NCBI GenBank assembly: GCA_019022495.1
Contig: JAFEKR010000042.1
Coordinates: forward strand, 124,001-188,000
DNA from: Epichloe hybrida
Lineage: Eukaryota > Ascomycota > Sordariomycetes > Hypocreales > Clavicipitaceae
Direction of reading: 5' to 3'
Length of the DNA: 64,000 nt
Shown here: positions 1 through 11,364 of the stretch, piece after piece
Layout of the letters: every line of letters starts with the position of its first letter
Numbering within the stretch: position 1 is the first letter of the stretch
The notes under the pieces: generated by a model
What the model saw: only the letters and a program-made list of their open reading frames with translations
What the model was told of the DNA's origin: nothing
Databases searched by the model: none
Made by a program: the position numbers and the translations under genes

Positions 1-2204
1 TTTCGCCATCCCAAGGAGGGATGTGTTACATCGCACGGACAAGATGACCAAAATGTAGCCGAAGCAACGCATCCGAAAATAGTATATCGTATGTTAAGGA
101 TTGCTCGTCGCCGGTTCTTCCATTCACGCTCTTCGTACTATAGTGCAAGTTATGAGTGCAAGTTCGTACTATCGCGTCATTTACATTAGCGTATCGGGGC
201 ACCACTCACCTGTAATGGTCTCTTCTCCCCAGACAGAGTTAATCACTTGAATAACAAGGCACAAAAGATGTATAGGTAAGGAGGCTAAGAAGGGTCTGGG
301 CTCGACCTGGTAAATCTCTTTTAAAACGCGAAGGCTACAATTCCGTACCCTAACCCCACTTCCCCTCTATTGCATACATATGTATGTACACAGGCGCGTG
401 ACCTCAACCCTAATGCTTTGATTGGAGGCTCAATTGGAGGCTAGCCCCTGGTTCCAAATGAAGCCTTTTCTGGCAGGCTTCGACTGCATGTCGGCCATGC
501 TAAAGTCCGAGCTAGCGTCACTGCCCTCGACTACGAAAAGTCGTGTCGCCGGTGTTCTTCCAGGCCAAACCCGGCATCGTCAATCAATCGCGGCTTTTGA
601 CGCTGGCTCATTTGAGACTGCATTGCCTCCGAGCGTTGAGATGAATAAGAAGAACTAGCGGCATATAGTTGCTCCATCTTACAGTGTCTTGATCCCATTG
701 CAATCCTGTGTGTTAGCCCAATAGCTTTTGATAGACGTCCACCAATCTGCCAAAGTGTTGCGAAGTAGCTCCATGAGAATGTACATATGAATCATCGTTG
801 CTTAGTCAACCATGATATATTGCCCCCCCCCTCGAATCCCGTGCATGATATCGTCGCCAATCGTGCCGAGGTCCAATGCACAATTTTCTATGCCGTCATC
901 GTCCTCGTAGGCCAGCAGCATTGGCAGCCAACAATGGAACGCGCGTTCGGTGCATTTTTCTCAGGCACGGGAAGCCCAAGGCAATCTGGCAGCCCCATCG
1001 TCATGGACAGGCTAGCCCTCACTCTCAACCGGATCGCCACAATGGAAAGAAGACGGATGTGCGCCGTGCTGAACGAACAGAGGCCAATCACCATCTTCAC
1101 TGGATTCCCGGAGTCAAACGTCCGCGCAGGCAACCGGATCTCGATGCAACATCAGCAAGCGACTGCAACCAATAGAAAACTTCAGCAAGGTGTTGTTCCA
1201 CAAGGAAAGCTCGCGGCTGCGGGCAGCTGCTGCCTCTCCCACCTTGGCCCTGCGTCGTCATGTATGTACGGATTACATATGCCAGAAAGCAGGCACCTTC
1301 CCCGCCCCCACCAACTCTATTATTACTAATATGCGACGTTGCGGCGTCATTCCTCTGCAAAGTGCTGTCTATCGATAACAACGCAGCCAGGCGAAGATTC
1401 ACAGATCAACGCTTTCATCATCAAGACAAATGACGCCGTCTTGTTGGACACGAGGCACATTTCAACCTATCATGGCGTGAGGGACTGTCATAAAAAGTGG
1501 CATGTACGCCAACGCGCGTCAAGCCAACAGGGGAATCGACGTCATTTTTGAAGCTCAAATCACTCCCGGATTGGACGAGACGAGAAAGACTGGGCGGGGG
1601 TGGGGGAAAGAGAGCTGTTTCCAGGAGTCCCGCAGTCGCCCCCCTCTCTCGAGCAAGCCGGAATTATTGCTTTGCCCATTCCATTTAATGAGGAAAAAAA
1701 GGCTTTCTGGCCCGGGGATTGCCGACCCGTGCCTTTCGTCAAAAATAGACAGATGCAGACCATGTCTTATCCACATGTACCAGCTTTTTGGTCCTTGACA
1801 ATCCAATCACCGGAGCTTGTACTCTGCCACCTCTTTCCTCCTCAGGAGGGAGGGGGGGAGGGGTGTGAAAGCTCAGGAATTGTTGAACGCTGCCGGCTTT
1901 GTCCATGACGCAATCCATCTTGAATCCGATCATGCGGATGTATCTCTACGTGTAAAGAGATCGGGAAAGACCCCCTCATTGATGAGGCTGAGTTGGCTCC
2001 AAGCTTGGTTGGCATGTACCTGCTCCTTCGATTGTCACAGGCGGGCCAAGAAATTTCTTATATAAACCATCTGGGAGCTGCCTGGGTTTCCATCTTTCTT
2101 GCTTTCATCATCATCACTTCTAATCTCATTATTCTCAAACACGACCAATAACTACCCAAAAATACACACACAACTTCTTTTCACAAGACAACCACAACAT
2201 CACA
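1..2204. other. Intergenic, upstream of grg-1; no gene recognised
   Basis: No reading frame here looks like a known protein. Several overlapping open frames of 60-180 codons on both strands between about 790 and 1900 lack family motifs and are probably chance. The stretch contains a copy of the TACGGATTACAT motif at 1267-1278, which recurs elsewhere in the window. The last few hundred bases, with a TATA box and pyrimidine-rich leader, belong to the grg-1 promoter. Confidence 0.6.
2059..2066 (+). promoter_or_regulatory. TATA box of the grg-1-like gene
   Basis: A perfect TATATAAA lies 139 bp before the ATG at 2205. It is followed by a CT-rich tract and an A-rich leader just before the start codon, as is common in highly expressed, inducible fungal genes. 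A canonical TATA box suits a strongly regulated stress or starvation gene of the grg-1/ccg-1 family. Assignment is by sequence and position only. Confidence 0.7.
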
Positions 2205-2477
2205 ATGGAGTCCATCAAGCAGGGTGTCAACTACGTCTCTGAGACCGTCCAGCAGGCCACGAGCGGTGCTTCCAAGGAGGCCAACAAGGAGGTCGCCAAG
2301 GACTCCAATGCTTCCATTGGCACTCGGTACGTTGTGTCCTCGCTTTTGTGCAACTCTTTTTTTTTTCCTTGCTAATTGAACGTGTCTAGTGCCTCGGCTG
2401 CCAAGGATGCCCTTGGTGACAAGGCTAACGAGAGCAAGCACGATGCCAAGTCTGAGGCTCACAAGCAGCAGATCTAA
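2205..2477 (+). CDS. grg1: Glucose-repressible / clock-controlled small protein (GRG-1/CCG-1 family)
   Basis: Two exons (2205-2326, 2390-2477) encode 69 residues. The 63-bp intron has a GTACGT donor, a GCTAAT-like branch site and a CTAG acceptor, and splits an Arg codon. The protein starts MESIKQGVNYVSETVQ, is small and hydrophilic, is rich in Ala/Lys/Ser/Glu and ends KSEAHKQQI. This matches the Neurospora GRG-1/CCG-1 family (about 70 residues), which is abundant under glucose starvation, stress and clock control and whose biochemical role is unknown. A strong TATA box and CT-rich leader precede the ATG and fit a highly inducible gene. The family assignment is firm; regulation in this species is inferred from the family. 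Confidence 0.93.
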
Positions 2478-2701
2478 TCGACATTGGTAGACGGAAATTA
2501 GATAATGGATGTAGACATGGTTGCATGGTGAAAAAGACACTGTAACGCACAATACCCCTAGATAATTTGCAAATCAAGAGATGTTGCCTCAACCTTTGCT
2601 GCCCGTCAGAAATGAGAAATTCTTACACAAAAGCAATTCGTAAAACCTTGTTCCACAAGCTGATCATTGTGCTTGGTATGCCTGAAAATTTGTCACACAT
2701 C

Positions 2702-3511
<810 letters not shown>

Positions 3512-4028
3512 GAGAGGGGATTCGGAGGGGGTGGGATTGAGTCTGGTTTGGTGGGATTAAGTCTGGTTCTTGCGACGAGACAATCGGCACAAGTTGGGAA
3601 AAGGATAACTTGAAGCTGTACATAGTGGGGGCGAGAAGGCGATGAATGATGATGCATATCGCGCCCCCCCTTTATTTTCGGCCGAGCCCTAGAACACGCT
3701 TTCGCATCAAGATTATTCTTGGTTCTAGTTCATTTGGCTCCCGCATTGATGTGTCAATTGCCTCCTGTTGAGATATCTACCAAGAATTATGACTATCCAA
3801 TACCGTGTATTCTAGTGGTGCCGGCGAACTTTTTTGGCAGATGCGTGTTTTCGCACATTCATCAACTCGATTGCGAGGCAATAGAGAAAATTCACCCAAT
3901 CTATGCAGAAAACTCCTGAATCCTGATATCCCAAAATCACGTTATATACATGCACGATACGCCAGTAGATGGCCACGTCCCCAACGCCAGTGACAGCGAA
4001 AAGCGTGTCGGAACCCGTACCCGCTCCA
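3512..4028. other. Intergenic between EBP-family gene and NAD kinase
   Basis: This holds the promoter of the EBP-family gene and the 3' flank of the NAD kinase gene, both on the minus strand. I see no other coding or structural signal. Confidence 0.6.
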
Positions 4029-5983
4029 TCACCACTCTTTGAAATCTTTTTGTTTCTGCCTTGTATTCCACCCCAGCTTGCCACTGATGCTGTTGGCCCA
4101 ATCCTCACTGCGCCGGCCCTCGGTCTGCACAGATGCAAAGGGGAATCGGCTCGCGCTGATGGTCACATAATCTCCGGGCTTGAGCTCGACGCGCTCGCGG
4201 CCGTCGAAACTCGCCCATGATGCTGTCCGAGCGGCATATGGTACTCCGACGCGGAGGACAATCGTGTCCGGGAGGATAATGGGGCGAAACGAGAGCGTGT
4301 GCGCACAGATCGATGTTACGAGCATGACGGGATTCTCGGGATGACACAGTGAACCTCCTGCTGCGAGGTTGTAAGCTGTTGATCCGGTGGGAGTCGATAC
4401 GCAGATGCCGTCGGCGAGGACAGAGGTGAAGTGTTCGTCGTCTCCGAAAATCTCGGTATACGACATGGCTACAAGAAGTCATGCAGTCAGATTTTTTTTT
4501 TTTCGACCTTGCTAGTCGAGGAATTTGATGCGAAATGGTCTTGTCTGGGTCGTGTGTACTCACTAGGATTCGGACCGCGATCCACCACCACTTCGTTCAA
4601 TATCTCAAAGGTCCCATCTGGCCGGTGCGTGTGTTCGTCTTCTCTCTCTTCCCCGATCAGTTCTTCTACCAAATCCCTACGTCGATGGCGTTCGTCATCA
4701 TCCTCCCCAGACTCCTTCTCATCATCGGAATATTTTCGCTTGATACTTCGCATGACAGTACTCTCGAACCGAAGGCGCAAACTGACGGTGACACCCTTGC
4801 TAAAGGTGGAACCCAGGATGCGCCTGTGATCCTCGAAATCGAATTTTGTCAAGAAGCCCAAGCTACCCAGCGCAAAACTCAGGACGGGAGGGACAATGCG
4901 CTGGAACAGCCAGCTTGCGTAAAGGACAGTCCCGTCTCCTCCCAGTGTGATGACAAAGTCGAACATGTGTGGTCGAGACTTGCACATGAGTTCATCCCAG
5001 TGTTTGAGGCGTCGTGCAATGCCCTCTTTGGCAGCGGCCAAGTCAACATGGCCGCTGGCGGCGTAGGCCGGGGACACCTCGTCTATGATGCCCGCCACAT
5101 CAAACTTCTTGTTCGTCTTGAGCTTGTCTTGTACGTAGACGACGTACTGGACATCACGCTCCTTGTCCAAGAGCCACTTTGTCAGTTCTCTGGTCTTTGG
5201 TATCAGGTCTCGATCGTAGATCTTGGTAAGAAGGAAGATTGTCTTGACGCGGAATCTAATCTTCATGCTGCTCAGCCTTCGACTAAGCTCGCGCACGCCC
5301 CAGGCCATGTCGCTCAGCTGCTTCTTGGTGAGCATGCGACTGTGAACATCATCGTACGTTGTCGGATCCATTTGCGACGACGTGCTCTTGGTCATCTCGT
5401 GCGCCCACGCTTCCTGGTCTGCCTGTCCAACTTGATGGCCATCGAGACTTGTGTGGTCGATCTCGACGCGCGAGAGCTGTCGTGGCTTGTGCTTGGGCTC
5501 GACCAGCTTGTCCTGGCCTTTGTTCGCGAGACTCGGGACGTTTTCGTCGTGCTCGTCCGGGCTGGCGTAGATGGGGTGCGCAAAGTATCGCTTGCTTCCT
5601 GGGTCGCTTGCAGCCGAGTCCGCCCACCGCTGGTTGTCAAGGAACTGGTGAACTAGGCATTGGTCGCGCCGGGAGGTGACACGATGGCCTTGAGGCAGAA
5701 CAGAGTCTGACGTCACGAGGGAGCTCTTTCGGCGGTACGGATTGGAGGGATCAAAGGTCACCTTTGGAAGAAGACAATGGCCTCGTCATCAGCACTGCAC
5801 GTCTCGTGGGTGCTTCGGGGAGGGGGGGCAAGAGAATCGAGAGACAGTCATGCCTACCTCGAGTGGTTTTGCGTCCTCTGCGTCCTCGTCGCTGTCCTCA
5901 TCAGGCCCATCTTCCATCTTGCGCGCTGTATCAGCAAAGGTATCGGTGACCTTGGCGTCCTCGTCGCCATCTGGGTCTTTCAT
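4029..5983 (-). CDS. ATP-NAD kinase
   Basis: Exons 5983-5858, 5761-4564 and 4468-4029 give 587 residues; both introns are about 95 bp, with GTAGGC and GTGAGT donors. It phosphorylates NAD+ to NADP+. Visible family blocks are the catalytic GGDGT at about residue 316, the SLGFLTKF block, NEVVVDRGPNP at about 432 (intron 2 interrupts just after it), then SYTEIFGDDEHF and ADGICVSTPTGSTAYNLAAG. The N-terminal 150 residues are poorly conserved and polar. An acidic and basic low-complexity insert (residues about 375-425) sits inside the catalytic domain, as is common in fungal orthologues. The start chosen is MKDPDGDED at 5983. The same frame stays open to an ATG at 6073, which would add 30 Arg/Ser-rich residues resembling a mitochondrial presequence. 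Confidence 0.93.
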
Positions 5984-8270
5984 GGCGAAAGGTGCTCGAG
6001 ATGCTCGAGAGCTGGAATGAGTAGTGATGGCTCTCGACACTCTCCGAGGCAGCGCTTTGGAACGCTGTATCACCGCGGGGAAGCGCGGTTTGGTTGTGAC
6101 GTGTTGTGCTCACTTGCTGAGATGATGGTGGGGTTCATGTGTGGCGATAATGAATGGACAAGAACAGTCACAGTCACGGCTGGAAGAAAGCTATGATGCG
6201 GCTCCGGCAGATGCCACCACCTTGCCACCTTGGACTAACCGAAACTATCTCTTTAAAGGCCGCAGGTCTGATCAGCCTCATTCTGGAGTACTTGTTTTTA
6301 TTCCATCTTCAGACATTCCATTTCACTCACCGGAGTGCAAAGTCGGCCGTGGCTATCAAATAGGTGCACCGATACTCTCCCTACAGAGATTTCTGCTGGC
6401 TACTTGCTTGAGAATGGCGCAGATGCATCCACACAAGCCATCGAGGAGCGCCGTGAATGGTGCCCAGATCGATAATGGTGTTGCCAAGCTGACAAGACAT
6501 GGGCGCAAATCTTGTTTCCGGAGACGAGCCTGCACTGCCCTAATACAGGGGGACAAAGGGGATACGACGATGACGCATTGTGTTTGTTCTTGGATCAAAG
6601 ATGTGCCCGAATGCAGCGTCGCGGTCTGACATGTTGGAACGACTGAAAAGTGCTTTGAGGGTATCGTCGGCGGATTCCCCGCAGCAAAGCAGCAACCTAT
6701 TTCATGTTGGACAAAAGAGATCATAGCCGCAAGTCCTTCCAAGGGTGCATTCCATTGTGGCGGGTCGATCTTGTCCTCGAGCACTGCCATTATTTCCACT
6801 GAGGAGACACGCAGCTCCATGTTATGAGAAATGGGACAGACTTTTGTGTCATCTGCCAATGCCTCAATCACTTGTCCCAACTTGCCAACTTGGCGGCTTC
6901 TTTCTCGGCCGACCTGGACGGTACCTAACTAGGCAGAGGCAGAGGAACATTTGTACAGTAGCTAGTTTCGTTTTGTGTTTGTGCTTCTGCCGTCATTTTT
7001 TTTTCACTGAAAAGGTTGTCAAGATGCTTGGCATTCCGCGCAGCAAAGCAAGACGACCCATTGATACATCTCGCCCGGCCGATTTGAATGCCCAGGTCCT
7101 CAGAACGCGTGCTGCCGGATCATTATCCGACTGCCATCCTGGGGGTTTTTCCATTCCATTCATAGGGAAGGGCCACCAGATTGACGAAGTAGTCTGTCGT
7201 CAAGTTCAGTGCAGGCATGCGGGTAGCTTCACATTCACCCGTCTTCTCGTGATATCACGTTCACAGTATGGTAGGCGCTGTACATGATAGGTTGCTCCTG
7301 AACAGACACGTACAAGCCGTGAGAAGAAGAATCAGAACTTGCAAAAATCTCTAGTCCTTATCCCTCTACTTGTCAAGTCCGTGAGTTTCATCACCGTTGA
7401 ACCCAACCTCCGCTAAGTCTGTCTTCGTCCCAGTCTCACTCGCACGCATTCCTTTAAAATACCACCCTATTCTCCCTCTTTAGTACGAACATGTCATAAA
7501 AAAAAGAAGAAGAAAACAGCAGCAGCAACACAGTAACAGGGGGGGAAGGGGGCTGTCCGAATTCAATCGAGTGAAACACAATGGGTTGCCGGGGATGAGC
7601 TGTGGTGAGCTTGCGGGCGTGGCGGCACTTTGAGGTGAGTTGTATCTGTTCATTCCGGTTCTGGCGCTTTGATGGAAGTGTTCACGATTGGCGGGTGGGC
7701 AGGTGGGGGTTTTCAATTCTTCGGCCTCTTTGCTTTTTGTACAGGTTTCTTTCGGTTCCTTTCGCTTTCGGTTCAGTCGGGGACACACTTCTGCCGAATC
7801 ATGTCTCAGAAAGGAGCACCGCCAAGCCAGGCCTCGAAAGGATGGATTCAACGGTTTATGGGGAAACCCTGGATTCCCTTGCTCAGTTGTTTTCCCCTTC
7901 GCTTCTTTGGCCCTTTGTGGCCCTTTGGGGGGAGATTGCCACGGTGATATTGTGATACGTCGGTACGGATTACATGCAGATCTCTTGGACTAATAAGTAT
8001 GTACAGCACTCGGGTGCAGACGGGGGCCACAGCCATGTCTCGGGCATCCGGCGCCTGTGTCCATTGCCTAGTACATATGTACAGACCGACGCCGAGCGAA
8101 TGACAAGTCGTCCGAGTTCCCGCGGGAAGCATTCCTAGAGGCGCCTCTGTCTCTGCCGATGGACTTGCAGTCGTTTGGAGCGTCAGATCACTGTGCGCTC
8201 ACGCCGCTCGGAGAGGGGGGCCAAGCACAAAAACAGGTGATTGATGACGGAAACAATGGCGGCGGATTTC
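5984..8270. other. Gene-poor region, part 1; no recognised gene
   Basis: The upstream flank of NAD kinase is followed by DNA without a recognisable gene, apart from the possible relic described at 6356-6880. It contains a TACGGATTACATG copy at 7964-7976. Open frames at 7600-7990 overlap one another in three frames and show no family motif. Confidence 0.55.
6356..6880 (-). pseudogene. Possible decayed coding segment of unknown family
   Basis: A 174-codon minus-strand frame contains a stretch that reads like real protein (about residues 1-63, including LEDKIDPPQWNAPLEGLAA). It then turns into cysteine-rich, unlikely sequence. In a different minus-strand frame the adjoining DNA (from about 6684 down to about 6538) reads ADDTLKALFSRSN then MSDRDAAFGHIFDP before a stop. 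This pattern suggests a gene broken by a frameshift, or two exons with an unclear junction. I recognise no family. Chance open frames remain a real alternative. Confidence 0.22.
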
Positions 8271-8302
8271 ACATGTAGGTCCTTGTTTTCACATTCTGGA
8301 TG

Positions 8303-8369
8303 CCGACTGGGATACCGACTGGAATACCGACTGGGATACCGACTGGGATGCCGACTGGGATGCCGACTG
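8303..8369. repeat. 12-bp tandem repeat, about 5.6 copies
   Basis: Consecutive copies of CCGACTGGGATA begin at 8303, 8315, 8327, 8339, 8351 and 8363. Variants have GGAATA in copy 2 and GGGATG in copies 4 and 5. It lies in non-coding DNA. The open frames that cross it (repeated Gly-Ile-Pro-Val on the minus strand) simply reflect a period divisible by three. Confidence 0.95.
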
Positions 8370-8370
8370 T

Positions 8371-11300
8371 GTGGTGCACGGTGCTTGCTGCTCGCTGCTC
8401 GCTCACAAGTGCAACCCCAGGCGTTGCCGGGACCTCACTTTTTGTTGGCGCCATGATCGTATTCAGGCCAAGAAGCTAGGGGACTCTTTGCCTGACGCTG
8501 ATGCTGTCATGTAGTGTAAGTCCTTGAGACAAATTCTCATGCTCATGACCTCTTGCCATGTGGATCCCACTTCCAATGGAGCGTCATGATGGGTCTGCAA
8601 ATTACCAGACAGCTTCATGAGTCGTCGTCGTTTCCCCCTTCCTCTTCCTTTTTTTTTACGAAGGGTCGAAGGGTCGGAGGGTTGCTGGTCGGATTCCACA
8701 TTGGTAGCTAGCATGCTGGCAAGACTTCACCAGCAAGGGGGGGTGTGCCATTCCCCAGCACCCAAAACCTGGTAATAACTTGGATGTGAGGCTGGAATTG
8801 TGTCGGCTGACTCAAGTGGAGGTGGAAGCCAAAGGAAGCTTGACCGCATCAGCTTGATACTTCAATCTGTACTCGGTACCTTGTCACTTTCCGCCGAATT
8901 GCCATTTGTGGAAGGCACGCACGATCATCCTACCCTATCGTTTTTCGTGACAGGATGCCTCACAAACAGATGACTGACGTGGGTATAATACGGGAACTGG
9001 CTCTTGCTAGTTAGAAGCGAGCAGATGAGGTTCGACGGCGCCCATGACACGACAAGAGCTCAACTAAAGAAAGGCAAGTACATTAAGCGATGCAGTTCGT
9101 AGCGACCTGTCGCACCGAGGATTCCCTGCCCTAGTGCCGGTGAATATCATTGCCAATGCATTTCGTGTCTTCATGCCCGCCCTCCCGTGTCTCATCAACC
9201 AACAAGGACGCAGGCTCGATAATCCGTGCGGGAGAGTTACCTTTGCTTCGGAGTTCAAGAAGAGCGCATCGGTACAACAGCTGTTGGCCAGGGTTGACGA
9301 CGCTTGATTGAGTGAACGTGTGAGTGAACGTACACATACATAATGAAGCTGCCACAAGCCACGACAACTGCCAGCTGTGGCCATGTCGTTTGCTCCATGA
9401 CGAAGTCTGACTCGGCCTCGTGTTCGGCTGATGGACAACCCACCTGCTCCGTATCCCGCAGCTGATTGATTCAAAACCGATTGAAGCGTTGTGCCGAGTG
9501 TGCAGCGCCTGCAAGCCCACCTGCACCGGAGTCTGGCGACAAGAGAAGATTCGCATGACCGGGAACAGAAACAGGGTTTTAAGTGCCATCCGTCCAGGGA
9601 GAAACAACAACACGGTGCCTCCACCCAACTCCGTTCTGTTATGGTACAACTCTGGTTCCACATCCTGTTGCGGTTTGGTTGTCTGTAATACATGAACAAG
9701 GTCCTTTTGTTCAATTCTGCACAGTACTGTACGTTGACATACTAAGCAGAGCGTGATATGATGTCTCTGAAAAAAAAAAAGTCTACGTTCGGTACCCACT
9801 TCATAGCACGCTGCAAGTCGTTGGCAAAAAAGGCTGATGTGAGAAAACGTTGACCCCTACGGAGTAGACGTGGTAGAACCTTGGTGTAAATCTTTTCAAG
9901 GCGAGATATGTATACATGTATGGATCCTCCGCAGGAGACCAGCCGTGATAATCCCTGGAAATGACTCAAGCGATCGGTTAGGAGGTCTCGTCGGGCCAAT
10001 TAGTTTGCGTAATTCATCCTATTTTGGATAAGCGAGGAGCGGGGTTCAATGCGGTCGAAGCATACATTTGTTGGCACCGGGGATGGGGGACAATTGGCAG
10101 CAAGCCATCCATCACTTGCATGTGCGACTGACTGATGGGCAGGCATCTAACGAGAATACCGCACAAACCCCAAGGCGCAATTGGGAAAATGTGCTTACTC
10201 AGGTCGTACATATGTATGTACAATGTAGAGCATGAGATGCAGTAGCGCTATAATCTGTGTTGTCGTGGTGTCCCTGCGTATCCGATGCGAGGGAGGGTCT
10301 ACTCCGTAATTCCACATTGGCAAGCTTCTCCAATATGTACCGAGTAGTAGTGGTACGACAATAACCATGACAACAACAATAATCATAGCACTTGCCTCTT
10401 ATGATGATTCCTCTCTCGGTTAATGGGCCGCCTCTCCAGCCGCCCTTTGACTCATGGCGACTGCGGCTCATCGGCGGTTGGCTGCAGAATGTACTCTTGA
10501 CGCGTACGCCATGCCATCGCCATGGTTCGGTCCTTTGTTGCATGCCAGCACATTATCAACCACCAAAAACCCCTTTCTTTGACACCTCCATGACGTTAAG
10601 CATCGGGGACAATGTTCCAAGACACTCAAGGAAAGGGCGTTGGTATCCGTTTTCAGAGCCGAGCGTCTTGCCGGGGCGTGTGTCATGCAGAAGTTGTGTC
10701 TTGACCATGATCTTTGCTCCGTTTACGTTGATCGGATTTCTCAATATGTATTTTACTCCGTAATGCCCACCCTGTTCACCACACGCCCATGGCGCCTAGA
10801 GGGCTTAGAGGGCCTAGGGGCCTAGAGGGCCTAGAGGGAGTGAGCATTCGTGTGTCGAAGCGATGGTTGATGTCGGACGGACGTTAGTTTTCCTTGGGTG
10901 CTGAAACTTTGGTTGTCCACCAACGACATGAGTGCATGATGAAGGTGGCCTCACAACTAATGATTGAGGCTTCAAGTGGAACAGCGGGTAGAACAGCGGG
11001 TAGATGCCTCCCTAATCGAAGGAAGCGTGGGTGGGATGGAATGGAGTTAGTTAGTTGTCTGGCAGAGTGCACTCCGCCACTCCGCCACTCCGCCATGGTG
11101 GCGCCGTGCCAGGATCAATCGGTGCGCGTATGTAGCAGAAGAAAATACAAACGCAGCCGTCGTCGGATTGAGGGGCAATGGAGTCGCACGGCCTGATCGA
11201 TCAGTTAGTTGTCTTGAGAGTCGACAACGGTGAAGCGAACGGGGCAGCAGCACGATGTGGATCAACTTCCCTTTGTACGGAGGGATCCGTCTGTGATTTG
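8371..11300. other. Gene-poor region, part 2; no recognised gene
   Basis: No known protein is visible. Two long minus-strand frames overlap each other at about 9064-9800 and neither carries a motif. TACTCCGTA-like or TACGGAGTA-like words occur near 9858, 10303 and 10754. A short GGCCTAGAG-type repeat lies at about 10798-10840, and three tandem ACTCCGCC units at 11071-11094. Confidence 0.55.
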
Positions 11301-11306
11301 GAAATG

Positions 11307-11358
11307 CCCATGGCCCCCATACCCATGGCCCCCATACCCATGGCCCCCATACCCATGG
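11307..11358. repeat. 15-bp tandem repeat, about 3.5 copies
   Basis: The unit CCCATGGCCCCCATA begins at 11307, 11322 and 11337, followed by a partial diverged copy (CCCATGGCCCAAA) from 11352. Each unit contains a CCATGG palindrome. Non-coding. Confidence 0.95.
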
Positions 11359-11364
11359 CCCAAA

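Noticed and set aside
4535..5656. 373-codon plus-strand open frame
   Set aside because: Antisense to the NAD kinase exon 2, which has strong family motifs; no motif on the plus strand.
9064..9799. Two minus-strand open frames of 216 and 222 codons in different frames
   Set aside because: They overlap almost completely, use non-ATG starts in part, and show no motif; both cannot be coding and neither is convincing.
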